Part shown: positions 15,428-24,764 of the stretch, piece by piece | How the letters are laid out: every line of letters begins with the position of its first letter | Numbering within the stretch: position 1 is the stretch's first letter | NCBI GenBank assembly: GCA_045580325.1 | Contig: JAZNNR010000017.1 | Span: 25,439 to 89,438 of the forward strand | DNA: 64,000 nucleotides | Source of the DNA: SIG672 sp045580325 | GTDB taxonomy: Bacteria > Bacillota > Clostridia > Oscillospirales > CAG-272 | Reading direction: 5' to 3' | Position numbers and translations under genes: made by a program | The notes under the pieces: generated by a model | Database searches by the model: none | What the model saw: only the letters and a program-made list of their open reading frames with translations | Told to the model about the DNA's origin: nothing

Positions 15428-17379
15428 AACATTTATACAGAACACTTCCTATAAAGATAATTTGCTTTATACTGTGCATAATAATGCTTGCTCTTACTAT
15501 CGCAAGTGCGTTCGGAATATTCGGTCTTTTTGCGCTTGAAGTTTATACAAAATCCGAGGAAGATGTCTTTGAAAGCCTATCATACAGCATGCTTCGCGGC
15601 GACGCTTACAATATAGTGTTTTATAATTTAGTTCCCGAGGCGTACAGCTTAAATTACCGTTTTCCTTTTGAAAATGACAGCTCCAACGTTCGTTTTCGGC
15701 TTGTTTCTCCTTCCGATGAGGTAATAGCTACAAATATCGGTTCTGTCGAATCAGAGCACTCGAGCCGACAATATAAATTTCCTTTTGAGGTGGTTTACAG
15801 TTATGACGAAAGCTCTCAAACAAATGTGATCTCAGCTATAAACGCCATAGACCGCATTACAAATCAAGAAAACATATACACGCTTGAGCTATATCTCGAA
15901 GAAAATCTTCCTGTAAACGATCGCTATACTCTTGTTAATACCGCTATTCATGCAGCATATTCCCTGCGATACTGGATATATGTTATAGGTGTATTTGCGC
16001 TCGCGCTCTTGACCATTTGCTTTATAACGCTTATGTGCGGCTCTGCAAGAAGACCGGGCTCCGATCGACTGCATCCCGGCCCGCTTAATAAAATTCCGTT
16101 TGACCTGCTGCTCGCAATAGTTTCGACTCTTTTTATCGCGTCAATATACCTTATTGACTTGTTTTATACGGGAGAAGCTCTGATGATGACGGCAGTAATC
16201 ATACTGTGTGTACTTGCAGTCATAGTAGGCTTAGGACTTTGCATGAGTGTTGCTGCACGAATAAAGCAGCACAGTCTTTTAAAAAACACGGCTTGCTATA
16301 TGCTTATTAAATTTTTATGGAAAGCAATCGTGTGGACTGCAAAAATGATAAAAAGGGGCGCGCTCTCACTGTTTGAGCTTGTTATGAGCATTCCTCTCAT
16401 TTGGCGAACGCTGTTCGTAGTGGCTTTTTCGGTAGCTCTTGACTTTTTGATAATCATTCTTGCTTTTTCGGGCAAAGATATTACAGTGTTTATATGGGCG
16501 GTTAAAAACATTATATTCGCGCTGACTGTTCTTTACGGAGCGATGTTTATGAGAAAGCTTCAAAAAGGCGGTAACGCCCTCGCTACCGGCGATCTTTCAT
16601 ACAAAACGGACACGTCAAATATGTTTTGGGATTTTAAAAAGCACGGCGAAAATCTCAACAGCATAGCAACCGGAATGTCAAAGGCTATCGAAGAGCGTCT
16701 TTCAAGCGAGCGTATGAAAGCCGAGCTTATTACAAACGTATCACACGATATAAAAACACCCTTGACCTCTATCATAAACTATGCAAATCTTATTTCAGAA
16801 GAAAAGTGCGGCTGTGAAAAACACAAGGAATATGCAGAAGTACTAACAAGAAAATCCGAGCACCTAAAGCGCCTTCTTGACGACCTTGTCGAAATTTCAA
16901 AGGCTACGACGGGTAATCTTGAGGTGTCCCTATCCCCCTGTGATGCAGGTGTTCTGTTAACGCAGGCATCGGGAGAGTTTGAACAAAAATGCGAGAGCGC
17001 AGGTCTTGAGCTTATAACGATCCAAAGTGAAAACAAGATAATGATAATGGCAGATAGCAGAAGAATATGGCGTGTTTTTGAAAATCTTATGAATAATGCC
17101 TGCAAATATTCCCTGCCCGGCTCGCGCGTGTATCTCACTCTCGCCGAAGAAAAGGGAGAAGCTCTGTTTATTTTCCGAAACACCTCGCGAAATATTCTGA
17201 ATATATCTCCGAGCGAGCTTACAGAAAGATTCGTTCGCGGAGATTCTTCACGAACTACCGAAGGAAACGGGCTCGGACTCTCTATCGCGCAAAGCCTTAC
17301 CGAGCTTCAAAACGGCAAAATGGATATTACTATCGACGGTGATCTTTTCAAGGTAACCTTGAGATTTCCCATAATATAA
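15424..17379 (+). CDS. Sensor histidine kinase
   Basis: 651 residues from ATG 15424, which overlaps the regulator stop and has GGAG upstream. One N-terminal helix, an extracytoplasmic domain (about residues 38-180), then about five to six further helices up to residue 380, HAMP-like region, HisKA with 'TNVSHDIKTPLTSIINYANL', and HATPase with N-box 'FENLMNNACKYS' and 'GNGLGLSIAQS'. The multi-helix insert before HAMP is larger than in VanS and suggests signal input within the membrane. Terminator at 17395-17420. Confidence 0.9.
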   Translation: MKHLYRTLPIKIICFILCIIMLALTIASAFGIFGLFALEVYTKSEEDVFESLSYSMLRGDAYNIVFYNLVPEAYSLNYRFPFENDSSNVRFRLVSPSDEVIATNIGSVESEHSSRQYKFPFEVVYSYDESSQTNVISAINAIDRITNQENIYTLELYLEENLPVNDRYTLVNTAIHAAYSLRYWIYVIGVFALALLTICFITLMCGSARRPGSDRLHPGPLNKIPFDLLLAIVSTLFIASIYLIDLFYTGEALMMTAVIILCVLAVIVGLGLCMSVAARIKQHSLLKNTACYMLIKFLWKAIVWTAKMIKRGALSLFELVMSIPLIWRTLFVVAFSVALDFLIIILAFSGKDITVFIWAVKNIIFALTVLYGAMFMRKLQKGGNALATGDLSYKTDTSNMFWDFKKHGENLNSIATGMSKAIEERLSSERMKAELITNVSHDIKTPLTSIINYANLISEEKCGCEKHKEYAEVLTRKSEHLKRLLDDLVEISKATTGNLEVSLSPCDAGVLLTQASGEFEQKCESAGLELITIQSENKIMIMADSRRIWRVFENLMNNACKYSLPGSRVYLTLAEEKGEALFIFRNTSRNILNISPSELTERFVRGDSSRTTEGNGLGLSIAQSLTELQNGKMDITIDGDLFKVTLRFPII

Positions 17380-17394
17380 TTTTATACAAACAAA

Positions 17395-17420
17395 CTCCCG
17401 AGCTCGCTTAAGCTCGGGAG
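17395..17420. terminator. Bidirectional terminator between the kinase and patB genes
   Basis: CTCCCGAGCT, 6-nt loop, AGCTCGGGAG. A-rich on one side and TTG on the other; it lies between two convergent genes. Confidence 0.8.
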
Positions 17421-17427
17421 TTGATTA

Positions 17428-18636
17428 TCACGCGTTAAAGACATATTTGTCAAGTCTGTCAAAGGCTTCCTTGACACGCGAGAGGGGCAATGCGAGGTTG
17501 ACTCTCAGGTGGCAGGGCCCGTGGAACATACGACCGTCCTGAAGCGCAACTCCGACGTCCCACGCCGCCTTTTCAACGTCTTCGATAGTTTTAGAATGCT
17601 TTTCACACCATTTTGTGCAGTCAAGGAATATCATATAAGTTCCCTGCGGACGCGACACCTCTACGCCGTCAAAGTGCTTTTCCACATACTCACAAGCGTA
17701 GTCAACGTTGCCCTTAATGACCTTGCAAAGCTCGTCCACCCACTCATAGCCTTCTTCCTTATATGCGCCGATGAGCGCGTGCATCGAAAGAACGTTCATA
17801 GAGTTGTAGTGCGAGAGCGACGACTCTTTACTTACTCTGTCGCGCAGCCATTTGTTATAGATTATGTGATAGCTTCCGACAAGTCCTGCGATATTAAAGG
17901 TCTTTGACGGAGCGTACGCCGCGACTGTACGCATCTTTGCATCCTCGTTTACGCTCTGAGTCGGGATATGACGGTGCGTGCCGAGGATAATATCCGACCA
18001 TATTTCATCGGAAAAGACGAAAACATCGTGTTTCTTAAATATTTCCATCGCTTTTTCGATTTCCCAGCGCTCCCAGACACGTCCGCTCGGGTTATGCGGC
18101 GAGCAGAAAACCGTTGCGTGAATACTATATTTTACGATCTTTTCTTCCATATCGGCGTAGTCCATACGGAAAATTCCCTTTTCGTCCTTTACGAGCGGAG
18201 AATGAACGATATTATATCCGTTGTTTTCTATTGAGGACGTAAAACCGATATATGTAGGCGAGTGAAGAAGAATATTATCCCCCTTCGAGCAAACGACGCC
18301 GAGTGTAGAGATAAGACAGCCAAGGACTCCGTTTTCGTAGCCTATATGCTCACGGGAAAGACCCTCGATGCCGTTTCTTCTCCTTTGCCACTCGATAATA
18401 GAGTCAAAATACTCGTCGCGCGCCGAGAAATATCCATATGCGGGGTGGCTTATACGCTCGGTAAGTGCCTCTGTTATAGTGGGAACTACGGGGAAATTCA
18501 TATCCGCGATCCACATCGGTATCACATCAAAGCCTTCCCTTGGGCTGCACGGAGCTATGCTTCCATTTCCGATAGCGTCGAGCGCGATCGCATCCTTGCC
18601 TGCGCGGTCCATAACACTGGTAAAATCGTACTTCAT
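17428..18636 (-). CDS. patB: MalY/PatB-family PLP-dependent cystathionine beta-lyase
   Basis: 402 residues, aminotransferase fold type I. 'PMWIADMNFPVVPTI' near the N-terminus, 'CSPHNPSGRVWE' (cofactor contact Asn), 'VFSDEIWSDII' (Asp binding the pyridine N), PLP-Lys in 'YAPSKTFNIAGL', and a C-terminal substrate Arg in 'HLRVNLALP'. The family cleaves the C-S bond of cystathionine and related thioethers to homocysteine, pyruvate and ammonia; ordinary aminotransferase activity is an alternative. GGAAGG precedes the ATG. Single gene with its own promoter at 18696-18724. Confidence 0.88.
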   Translation of the reverse strand: MKYDFTSVMDRAGKDAIALDAIGNGSIAPCSPREGFDVIPMWIADMNFPVVPTITEALTERISHPAYGYFSARDEYFDSIIEWQRRRNGIEGLSREHIGYENGVLGCLISTLGVVCSKGDNILLHSPTYIGFTSSIENNGYNIVHSPLVKDEKGIFRMDYADMEEKIVKYSIHATVFCSPHNPSGRVWERWEIEKAMEIFKKHDVFVFSDEIWSDIILGTHRHIPTQSVNEDAKMRTVAAYAPSKTFNIAGLVGSYHIIYNKWLRDRVSKESSLSHYNSMNVLSMHALIGAYKEEGYEWVDELCKVIKGNVDYACEYVEKHFDGVEVSRPQGTYMIFLDCTKWCEKHSKTIEDVEKAAWDVGVALQDGRMFHGPCHLRVNLALPLSRVKEAFDRLDKYVFNA

Positions 18637-18695
18637 TTACTTTATACCTTCCAAATTAAAATTCCTTTTATTTTTTCGCATTTTTAGACATTTTA

Positions 18696-18724
18696 AGGAT
18701 AACATTTTTAAGATTAAATGTCAA
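18696..18724 (-). promoter_or_regulatory. Sigma-A promoter for patB
   Basis: Minus strand: TTGACA (18724-18719), 17-bp spacer, TATCCT (18701-18696). Confidence 0.6.
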
Positions 18725-18739
18725 GGGATTTGTAAAACA

Positions 18740-18773
18740 AAAAAACGGGCGCACCCTTTTTGAGTACGCCCGC
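18740..18773 (-). terminator. Terminator of the GH2 transcript
   Basis: On the minus strand CGGGCGTAC and GTGCGCCCG form a 9-bp stem followed by T7. Confidence 0.8.
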
Positions 18774-18787
18774 AGTTTAATTTAAGC

Positions 18788-20536
18788 TTATTCCTCGATA
18801 GCAGCCTTCTTCGAGAAGATCTCATAATATCTCTTGGGATCGAACTTGAACTTACGCTGATAGGTAAGAAGTCCGTTCTGCTCCTGCTCTACGTCTGTGA
18901 GCTGTGTATAGCAGTATGCAAATATGTCGGGGTTATCGAGAAGCGCATCTGTAAGACCTTTGAGGCGGTAGAAGAACTCGTCCTCGTCCTTAACTGCCTT
19001 ACCGTAAGCCCAAGCAGAGCCGTCGTTATCAGCGATCCAGCCTACTCCGCCGTATTCACTTACGAAAACGGGAAGCGCAGGATTAAAGCGCTGTCTGTGA
19101 GGATTCATTCTCATAAGCTGGTCGTTTATGAAGCCTTCTTTGATCTTAGAGTAATTTTCCTTGAAGATCACAGGATCCTGCTCGTAGTCGTGAACGTCGT
19201 GAACGTCTGTGCGCTTTGTCGGATAAGATCCGCTGGTCGTGATAACAGGACGTGTCTTATCTATTACCTTCGTAACGTCGTAAACTGTGTCGAGGAAGAT
19301 CTCGCTCTGCTGTCTGCCGTTCTTATCCCACGTTTCGTTTGTAGGACACCAGCCGATAAGAGAGGGGTGAGAGAAATCGCGTTCGATCTCTTCAAGCCAT
19401 TCGGGAAGGAAGTTGTAGATATTACAGTCGAGAGTATGGTCGAGTCCCCAGTTTCCTGTTTCTGCCCATACCATATATCCGAGGCGGTCTGCGTGATAAA
19501 GGAATCTCGGCTCAAACACCTTCTGGTGAAGTCTTGCGCCGTTGAATCCGCAGGACATAGAAGCCTCTATATCAAATATGAGAGCATCGTCCGAGGGAGC
19601 TGTGATAATTCCGTCGGGATAGAAGCCCTGATCGAGAACGAAACGTCCGAATACAGTTTTGCCGTTGAGCTGGAAGCCGTGTTCCTTTGTAAGCGAAACC
19701 TCGCGAAGTCCGAAGTATCCGTCCATCACGTCGGTCTTGCTCTCCTTTGTGAGTCTGAACTTGAGATCGTAAAGGCGTCCCTTGCCGCACTCCCAAAGGT
19801 GCTTTTCAGCAAGTGATATATCGAGTGTTGTCGAAAGAGAGTTTACCGTTGCGCTTGCCTTGCCCATAAGCTTTCCTTCGTAGAATGCCTCAACCTCGAG
19901 AAGTCCGCCGATAGCCGCATCGCTTGTAGCAACGTCGAGTGCTACCGAGGGAGCGGAAATATTAGCATATACCTTATAAGACTTAACGTGAGCAGCCTCT
20001 ACCGCTTCGAGCCAGACCGTCTGCCAGATACCTGTTGTTCTTGTATAGTAGCATTCGTGTGAAGCGAGCTTCGGCGACTGCTTACCTGCAACCTGCTTAC
20101 CCGAGCGAATATCGTCAAGCGCGTAAACTGTAACGTAGTTGTTTTCATCTCTAAGCTTATCGGTAATATCGAACTGGAAGGAGGTATATCCGCCTCTGTG
20201 GTCGCCTACAAACTGACCGTTTACGTAAACTGTCGTAGCGTAGTCGCAAGCATCGATATGGAGAATAACGCGCTTGCCTGCCCACTCGGACGGAATATCA
20301 AGGTCTCGTCTGTACCACACGGCGTTGATAAAATCGGTGATTCCTATTCCCGAGAGTACGCTTTCGGGAGAAAAAGGAACGGTGATCTTGGTGTCAAGGC
20401 TTTCTCTTGTAAAGAACTTCTTTTCAACGCCGACCTTGGCGTTGTCGATTTCAAAATCCCACTGACCGTTGAGGTTTATCCAGTCATTTCTCTTTCGGTC
20501 GGGACGCGGATGTTCGTTTCTTGGAATGTTATTCAT
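18788..20536 (-). CDS. Glycoside hydrolase family 2 (beta-galactosidase/glucuronidase-like)
   Basis: 582 residues from ATG 20536 (GAAAGGAAA upstream; the longer frame starts inside the previous gene). Three GH2 domains: sugar-binding jelly roll ('WINLNGQWDFEID', 'AVWYRRDLDIPSEWAGKRVILH'), an Ig-like domain, and a TIM barrel with 'NGARLHQKVFEPRFL', the acid/base Glu in 'GWCPTNETWD' and the nucleophile in 'FVSEYGGVGW'. No signal peptide, so the substrate is an imported oligosaccharide. It lacks the extra C-terminal domains of LacZ. It follows the GH106-like gene by 28 nt and is likely co-transcribed. Confidence 0.9.
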   Translation of the reverse strand: MNNIPRNEHPRPDRKRNDWINLNGQWDFEIDNAKVGVEKKFFTRESLDTKITVPFSPESVLSGIGITDFINAVWYRRDLDIPSEWAGKRVILHIDACDYATTVYVNGQFVGDHRGGYTSFQFDITDKLRDENNYVTVYALDDIRSGKQVAGKQSPKLASHECYYTRTTGIWQTVWLEAVEAAHVKSYKVYANISAPSVALDVATSDAAIGGLLEVEAFYEGKLMGKASATVNSLSTTLDISLAEKHLWECGKGRLYDLKFRLTKESKTDVMDGYFGLREVSLTKEHGFQLNGKTVFGRFVLDQGFYPDGIITAPSDDALIFDIEASMSCGFNGARLHQKVFEPRFLYHADRLGYMVWAETGNWGLDHTLDCNIYNFLPEWLEEIERDFSHPSLIGWCPTNETWDKNGRQQSEIFLDTVYDVTKVIDKTRPVITTSGSYPTKRTDVHDVHDYEQDPVIFKENYSKIKEGFINDQLMRMNPHRQRFNPALPVFVSEYGGVGWIADNDGSAWAYGKAVKDEDEFFYRLKGLTDALLDNPDIFAYCYTQLTDVEQEQNGLLTYQRKFKFDPKRYYEIFSKKAAIEE

Positions 20537-20564
20537 AATAATTTTCCTTTCTCTTCTGAAAACA

Positions 20565-23138
20565 TTATTTATTTGCATATTTCAAATATATATCGCCGAG
20601 AAGTCCTGACGGAGCAAGCTGTAAGAAGTAGGAAAGTCCGTCGCGCTCTCTTTGTGCAAGTGTATTCGACACGATAACGACAGCCTCGTTTTCTCCGCTA
20701 CTTACGGCATCTGTAATATCAAACAGATAAGGAGCGCTTATTCTGATTCCGCAGTCCTTGCCGTTTACAGAGAGCTGAGCGTTTTGTCCCACGCGTCCGA
20801 GGTCGATAAACACCTTGCCGCTACTCTTTTTACACTCAAAATTAAAGGTGTATTTCATCTTGCCCGAGAAATCAGGTCTGAAATCGGGCGAGTTGATATT
20901 GAAGAGCTTATCGAATCTTCCGCACGGCTTGTAGTCTTTAAGGTCGTCGCACTCTGCAAGGGAGAGCTCATAGCTCGGCGAAAGCTTCTCTGCGCTGTTA
21001 AAGCTTATTTCATCGTCAAAGCCCGCTCTGTCGCCGAAAATTACTATCTGCGACTGATTGGGCGAAAGCTTCAGCGCAAGCTTTCCGTCTACTGCCACTC
21101 CCGAGGTATATATATCGGTAAGAATATCAAGACGCGCGTACTCACCGCCGCACGGGAGTGTAAGCACGGTATCGACAGTCTTGTTATAATCCTCGTTAGC
21201 GAACATAAATATATCTTTTCCGTCGCGCGTGCAGTGATATATTCTGAGCTTGGGATATCCGTCCTCGACGATAACGTCGGTCATTCCCATTTCCTTCATC
21301 TTGGGAACGAGCTCGCTCTCGTCAAGCACATCTCCGCTGAATGCCGCGTTTTCGGGCATAGAGCGCATAAAGTAAACGTGAAGTCCCGCGTCCTGCAGGT
21401 TTTTGAGAATAGTGAGAAGTACCTCAGGCATATGGTCTGCATAGGGTACGATAAGGCAGTCAAAGCTTTCCTTGTTGATGCAAAGCTTATTATCCTTAAC
21501 ACTCGCGCCTTCCCTTAAAACGTCCATATCGACGATGTCAAAGTCTATATGGTTATCGTAAAGTCTTGTTGCAACAGGCTCCATATTCGATGCCTCGTTG
21601 TAGCGGCTTGCCCATTCGCCGTGAACGTGGTAAAGTATTGCCGCGTTTGCCTTGTGTGTAGTATCTGAAAGGATATGCGCCGCCTTGTTTGCATAGTTGA
21701 GAAGAGCGGTCTCTGCCTCAAGGCTCGGGTCGTATCCCTGTGCGCCTATATGCGGAGGGCAGTCATAGTCGGGGAATTTCGGGCTGAACGAGTGTGGAAT
21801 AAAGAAGTTTATTCCACGCACGAGCAGATGGTCGATAAGGAACTTCATCATAGAAGAGTCCTCACCCCAGCCGTACGCACCGAAGACCTCGCACATTGCT
21901 CTTCCCTTCATTGCGGGATTAAGATGAGCGAGCGATGCGCCGAGCTTTGCCAAAATATATTCGTAGAACGAGCCTGCGCCTACTCCTGTCGCACAGGTAA
22001 CGGTGTGCAGATAGTCTGCCATACCGGGCAAGATCTGGTGAAGAACGATATCTATTCCGCTCATATCCTGCCAGCGAACAGCTCTGAAATAATGACCGAC
22101 ACCGCCTCTGAGATGGCAGTTCATATCCTCGATAACGTGTCCGATATATTCTACGCCGTGCGCGTGGCACCAATCTGCTATCTGCTTATTGAAGCACTTG
22201 CTGTAAAGCTCGGTTACAGAATCCATATATGCGTGGCGGATTTCAGCCTGAACGTCGCCGTTTTCGCCGTCCTCGTACCAAAGAAGGTTGAGATGCTTTA
22301 TCGGGCTGTAGCCAAGCTTTTCGGTCATTTTTCCGAGAAGCTTCTCGTTCCAAGGAAGCGAAAGAGAATGCTTGCCCACTCTCGCCTCGTAAAATCCGAA
22401 GTCAAATCTTTCTTTTCCGAAGACCTGATTTCCAAACTCGGGCTCGTCTGTGAAAAATCCCGCAAAGGTATTTCCAAAGTACTTTGAATAGCGTGCAAAA
22501 TGGCCCTCATAAACCGAATCTATAAGCACCTTGACCGACTCGGGATTTATCATATCTATGTAGTCGTACTTTGCGCCTTGGCGTGATTTATAATAGAAGA
22601 ATATACGCCATACGCCCTCGGGAATATCCCAGGTGAGAAAGTTTCCGTGTATCTTATCTGTAAGCTCTACGGCAGTGTCTTCGATACAGCTTTCAAATTC
22701 ATCGGCGCGTCTTTTGTAAGCGTAAGCCGCGATAAGTATGTTTTCGGCGTTATCGTCGCCTACAAGAATAGAGGTATCGGGAGCGCTTCCGACGACGTCG
22801 ATATGTCGCTCTATAAGCTCCCACGCGCGAAGCTCGGGATATTTTGTTCCTATAAGTCCTGCCGCGTGTCCTGTCGGAAAATGGTCATCGTCAAAGAGCC
22901 ATACCTTCATATCTCGCTTTGCGGCTTCCTCGAGGATAATATCCATATCGCGCCACCAGGTCTCCCCTAAAAAGTCGGGGTGCGGACGAGATTCAACGCA
23001 GAACGCTCTGCACCCGCTGTCGTATATTCTTTGAATTTCGCTCGGGAGAAGGTGTGTCTGCTCGCCGTACTGCCACCAAAGCGGCGCAAGATAATTGTCT
23101 TCCTTGCCGTTCAAGACATCGTAAAGCCTTTTGTCCAT
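20565..23138 (-). CDS. Large glycoside hydrolase-like protein, related to GH106 alpha-L-rhamnosidases
   Basis: 857 residues, cytoplasmic. An N-terminal TIM-barrel region with 'GCRAFCVESRPHPDFLGETWW' followed by 'MKVWLFDDDHFPTGHA', which echoes the 'lydE.gwPSG' motif of GH106; 'GFFTDEPEFGN' and 'IGHVIEDMNCH' are candidate carboxylate sites. A Rossmann-like middle ('LIVPYADHMPEVLL') and a C-terminal jelly-roll domain ('KVFIDLGRVGQNAQLSVNGKD') follow. The family is my best reading; the exact activity is uncertain. Clustered with a GH2 enzyme and sharing the window with a GH78 rhamnosidase, it fits rhamnose-containing plant or host glycans. ATG preceded by GAGGT. Confidence 0.65.
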   Translation of the reverse strand: MDKRLYDVLNGKEDNYLAPLWWQYGEQTHLLPSEIQRIYDSGCRAFCVESRPHPDFLGETWWRDMDIILEEAAKRDMKVWLFDDDHFPTGHAAGLIGTKYPELRAWELIERHIDVVGSAPDTSILVGDDNAENILIAAYAYKRRADEFESCIEDTAVELTDKIHGNFLTWDIPEGVWRIFFYYKSRQGAKYDYIDMINPESVKVLIDSVYEGHFARYSKYFGNTFAGFFTDEPEFGNQVFGKERFDFGFYEARVGKHSLSLPWNEKLLGKMTEKLGYSPIKHLNLLWYEDGENGDVQAEIRHAYMDSVTELYSKCFNKQIADWCHAHGVEYIGHVIEDMNCHLRGGVGHYFRAVRWQDMSGIDIVLHQILPGMADYLHTVTCATGVGAGSFYEYILAKLGASLAHLNPAMKGRAMCEVFGAYGWGEDSSMMKFLIDHLLVRGINFFIPHSFSPKFPDYDCPPHIGAQGYDPSLEAETALLNYANKAAHILSDTTHKANAAILYHVHGEWASRYNEASNMEPVATRLYDNHIDFDIVDMDVLREGASVKDNKLCINKESFDCLIVPYADHMPEVLLTILKNLQDAGLHVYFMRSMPENAAFSGDVLDESELVPKMKEMGMTDVIVEDGYPKLRIYHCTRDGKDIFMFANEDYNKTVDTVLTLPCGGEYARLDILTDIYTSGVAVDGKLALKLSPNQSQIVIFGDRAGFDDEISFNSAEKLSPSYELSLAECDDLKDYKPCGRFDKLFNINSPDFRPDFSGKMKYTFNFECKKSSGKVFIDLGRVGQNAQLSVNGKDCGIRISAPYLFDITDAVSSGENEAVVIVSNTLAQRERDGLSYFLQLAPSGLLGDIYLKYANK

Positions 23139-23207
23139 ATCGGTACCTCATAAATTATAAAAATATTGTAGTCAGCGCGCGGAAAAATCCCCGAACACTA
23201 CAAACTC

Positions 23208-23235
23208 ATTATATCAACGATAAAAAATATGTCAA
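23208..23235 (-). promoter_or_regulatory. Promoter of the GH106-like/GH2 operon
   Basis: Minus strand: TTGACA (23235-23230), 16-bp spacer, TATAAT (23213-23208), 70 nt before the ATG. Confidence 0.75.
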
Positions 23236-23316
23236 GGGGTTTGGAAAAATTTACACCTTCGTTTTGGCATTTTTATTATTTGATAAGAAAATCCTGTTAA
23301 ATATTTTATTTTTATG

Positions 23317-23345
23317 TTGTAAAGAGTATTTTTATGTGCTATAAT
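23317..23345 (+). promoter_or_regulatory. Promoter of the murT-gatD operon
   Basis: TTGTAA (23317-23322), 17-bp spacer, TATAAT (23340-23345), 55 nt before the ATG; divergent from the hydrolase promoter. Confidence 0.7.
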
Positions 23346-23400
23346 TACTTATGTCATAACTCGGCAGCTTTGTTGCCGGACACAATATGAGGTATATGCT

Positions 23401-24732
23401 ATGAAAATTTTAATGATATTACTATGTAAGCTTCTCGTTTTTATCGGCAAGCTTGTAAACAGAGGCTCGAGCTTGCCCGGAAAGATAGTCCTGAAGCTCT
23501 GCCCTGATATTTTAGAGAGGATAACGCTCCCCAACTACGTTATCGCAGTTACAGGCTCAAACGGCAAAACGTCAACTGTTGAGATGATAGCAAACGTTAT
23601 GACCGAGAACGGTCTTAAGGTCGTCTGGAATAAGGAAGGCAGCAATCAGACCGAGGGCGTTACCACCCTGCTTCTCAAAAACTGCGACCTTCACGGCAAG
23701 GTAATAGGCGACGTAGTCGTTCTTGAAAGCGACGAGCGCTATGCAAGACACACCTTTAGGCATATAAAGCCGACACACTTTGCGGTTACAAATCTGTATA
23801 GAGATCAGCTCACAAGAAACGTTCATCCCTTCTGGATATACGATATTATAAAGGACGCCGCAGACCTTATCCCCGACGCTGAATTTATACTTAACGCTGA
23901 CGATCCTATCGTTTCACTTCTCGGAAGGGGCAGAGGCAAGGTGCGCTACTTCGCTATGGCAAAAAACGACTACTCTACGGATAAAACGGACGCACTCTAC
24001 AACGACTGCCACTACTGCCCCGTGTGCGGTGCACCCCTTGGCTATGAATATTTCCACTTTGCGCATCTCGGAAAATTCTACTGCGACGCCTGCAAATATT
24101 CCTGCGCCGAGCCCGAGTACGTAGTTGACAGTGTCGATCTTGAAAACCGCCGCATATCTATCTGCGGACAACCTATCGACCTCGCTTTTGCAAGCAGATA
24201 CAACGTATATAACCTCTGCGCCGCGTTTGCCGTCTGCAGTATCGTCGGCATAGCGCACGAAAAGATCGCATCCTCGCTCAGCTCGTTTATTATGAAAAAC
24301 GGCAGAGTTGTACGCTTCAAGGCGGGCGAAAACGAGGGTATGCTCATAACCTCGAAGCACGAAAACTCCACCTCCTACAATCAAAGCCTTGAGTACGTCT
24401 GCGCTTCGGGTGAGAAATTCACTCTTGTAATAATCGTTGACGCGATAAGCAGAAAATATTACACCACCGAAACGAGTTGGCTTTGGGATATCAGCTTTGA
24501 AAAGCTTGAAAATTCAAGTGCCGAAAGGATACTCCTTTGCGGAAATTACGCATATGACCTCGCAACACGCTTTGAGCTGACAAATATTGACCCTTCAAAG
24601 ATAGCGGTCATTCCCGATCTCGATGAAATGGCAAAGGAAATATCAGCCCCGAGCGACTCAGCCCTCTACGCTATAACCTGCTTCTCTGACAAGGACAAGT
24701 TTTTTGGCAGAGTCGAGGTCTTAAACAACTAA
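23401..24732 (+). CDS. murT: Divergent MurT-like Mur ligase (DUF1727)
   Basis: 443 residues. Mur-ligase ATP site 'VTGSNGKTSTVEMIANVM' (about residue 50), 'TNLYRDQL', and the MurT-specific zinc ribbon with two Cys pairs, 'CPVCG' and 'YCDACKY', near residues 208-232; DUF1727 C-terminal domain with 'TSWLWDISFE'. Together with GatD, MurT amidates lipid II D-Glu to D-isoGln in Gram-positives. Two usual motifs differ: the 'DR(Y/F)GE' after 'RDQ' reads 'TRNVHP', and the 'DGxDxSW' box reads 'TTETSW', so the Asp contributing to catalysis appears replaced. The substrate may therefore differ. In operon with gatD (32-nt gap). Confidence 0.8.
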   Translation: MKILMILLCKLLVFIGKLVNRGSSLPGKIVLKLCPDILERITLPNYVIAVTGSNGKTSTVEMIANVMTENGLKVVWNKEGSNQTEGVTTLLLKNCDLHGKVIGDVVVLESDERYARHTFRHIKPTHFAVTNLYRDQLTRNVHPFWIYDIIKDAADLIPDAEFILNADDPIVSLLGRGRGKVRYFAMAKNDYSTDKTDALYNDCHYCPVCGAPLGYEYFHFAHLGKFYCDACKYSCAEPEYVVDSVDLENRRISICGQPIDLAFASRYNVYNLCAAFAVCSIVGIAHEKIASSLSSFIMKNGRVVRFKAGENEGMLITSKHENSTSYNQSLEYVCASGEKFTLVIIVDAISRKYYTTETSWLWDISFEKLENSSAERILLCGNYAYDLATRFELTNIDPSKIAVIPDLDEMAKEISAPSDSALYAITCFSDKDKFFGRVEVLNN

Positions 24733-24764
24733 CTATATAACTAACTATGTAAGGTATCACGAAT

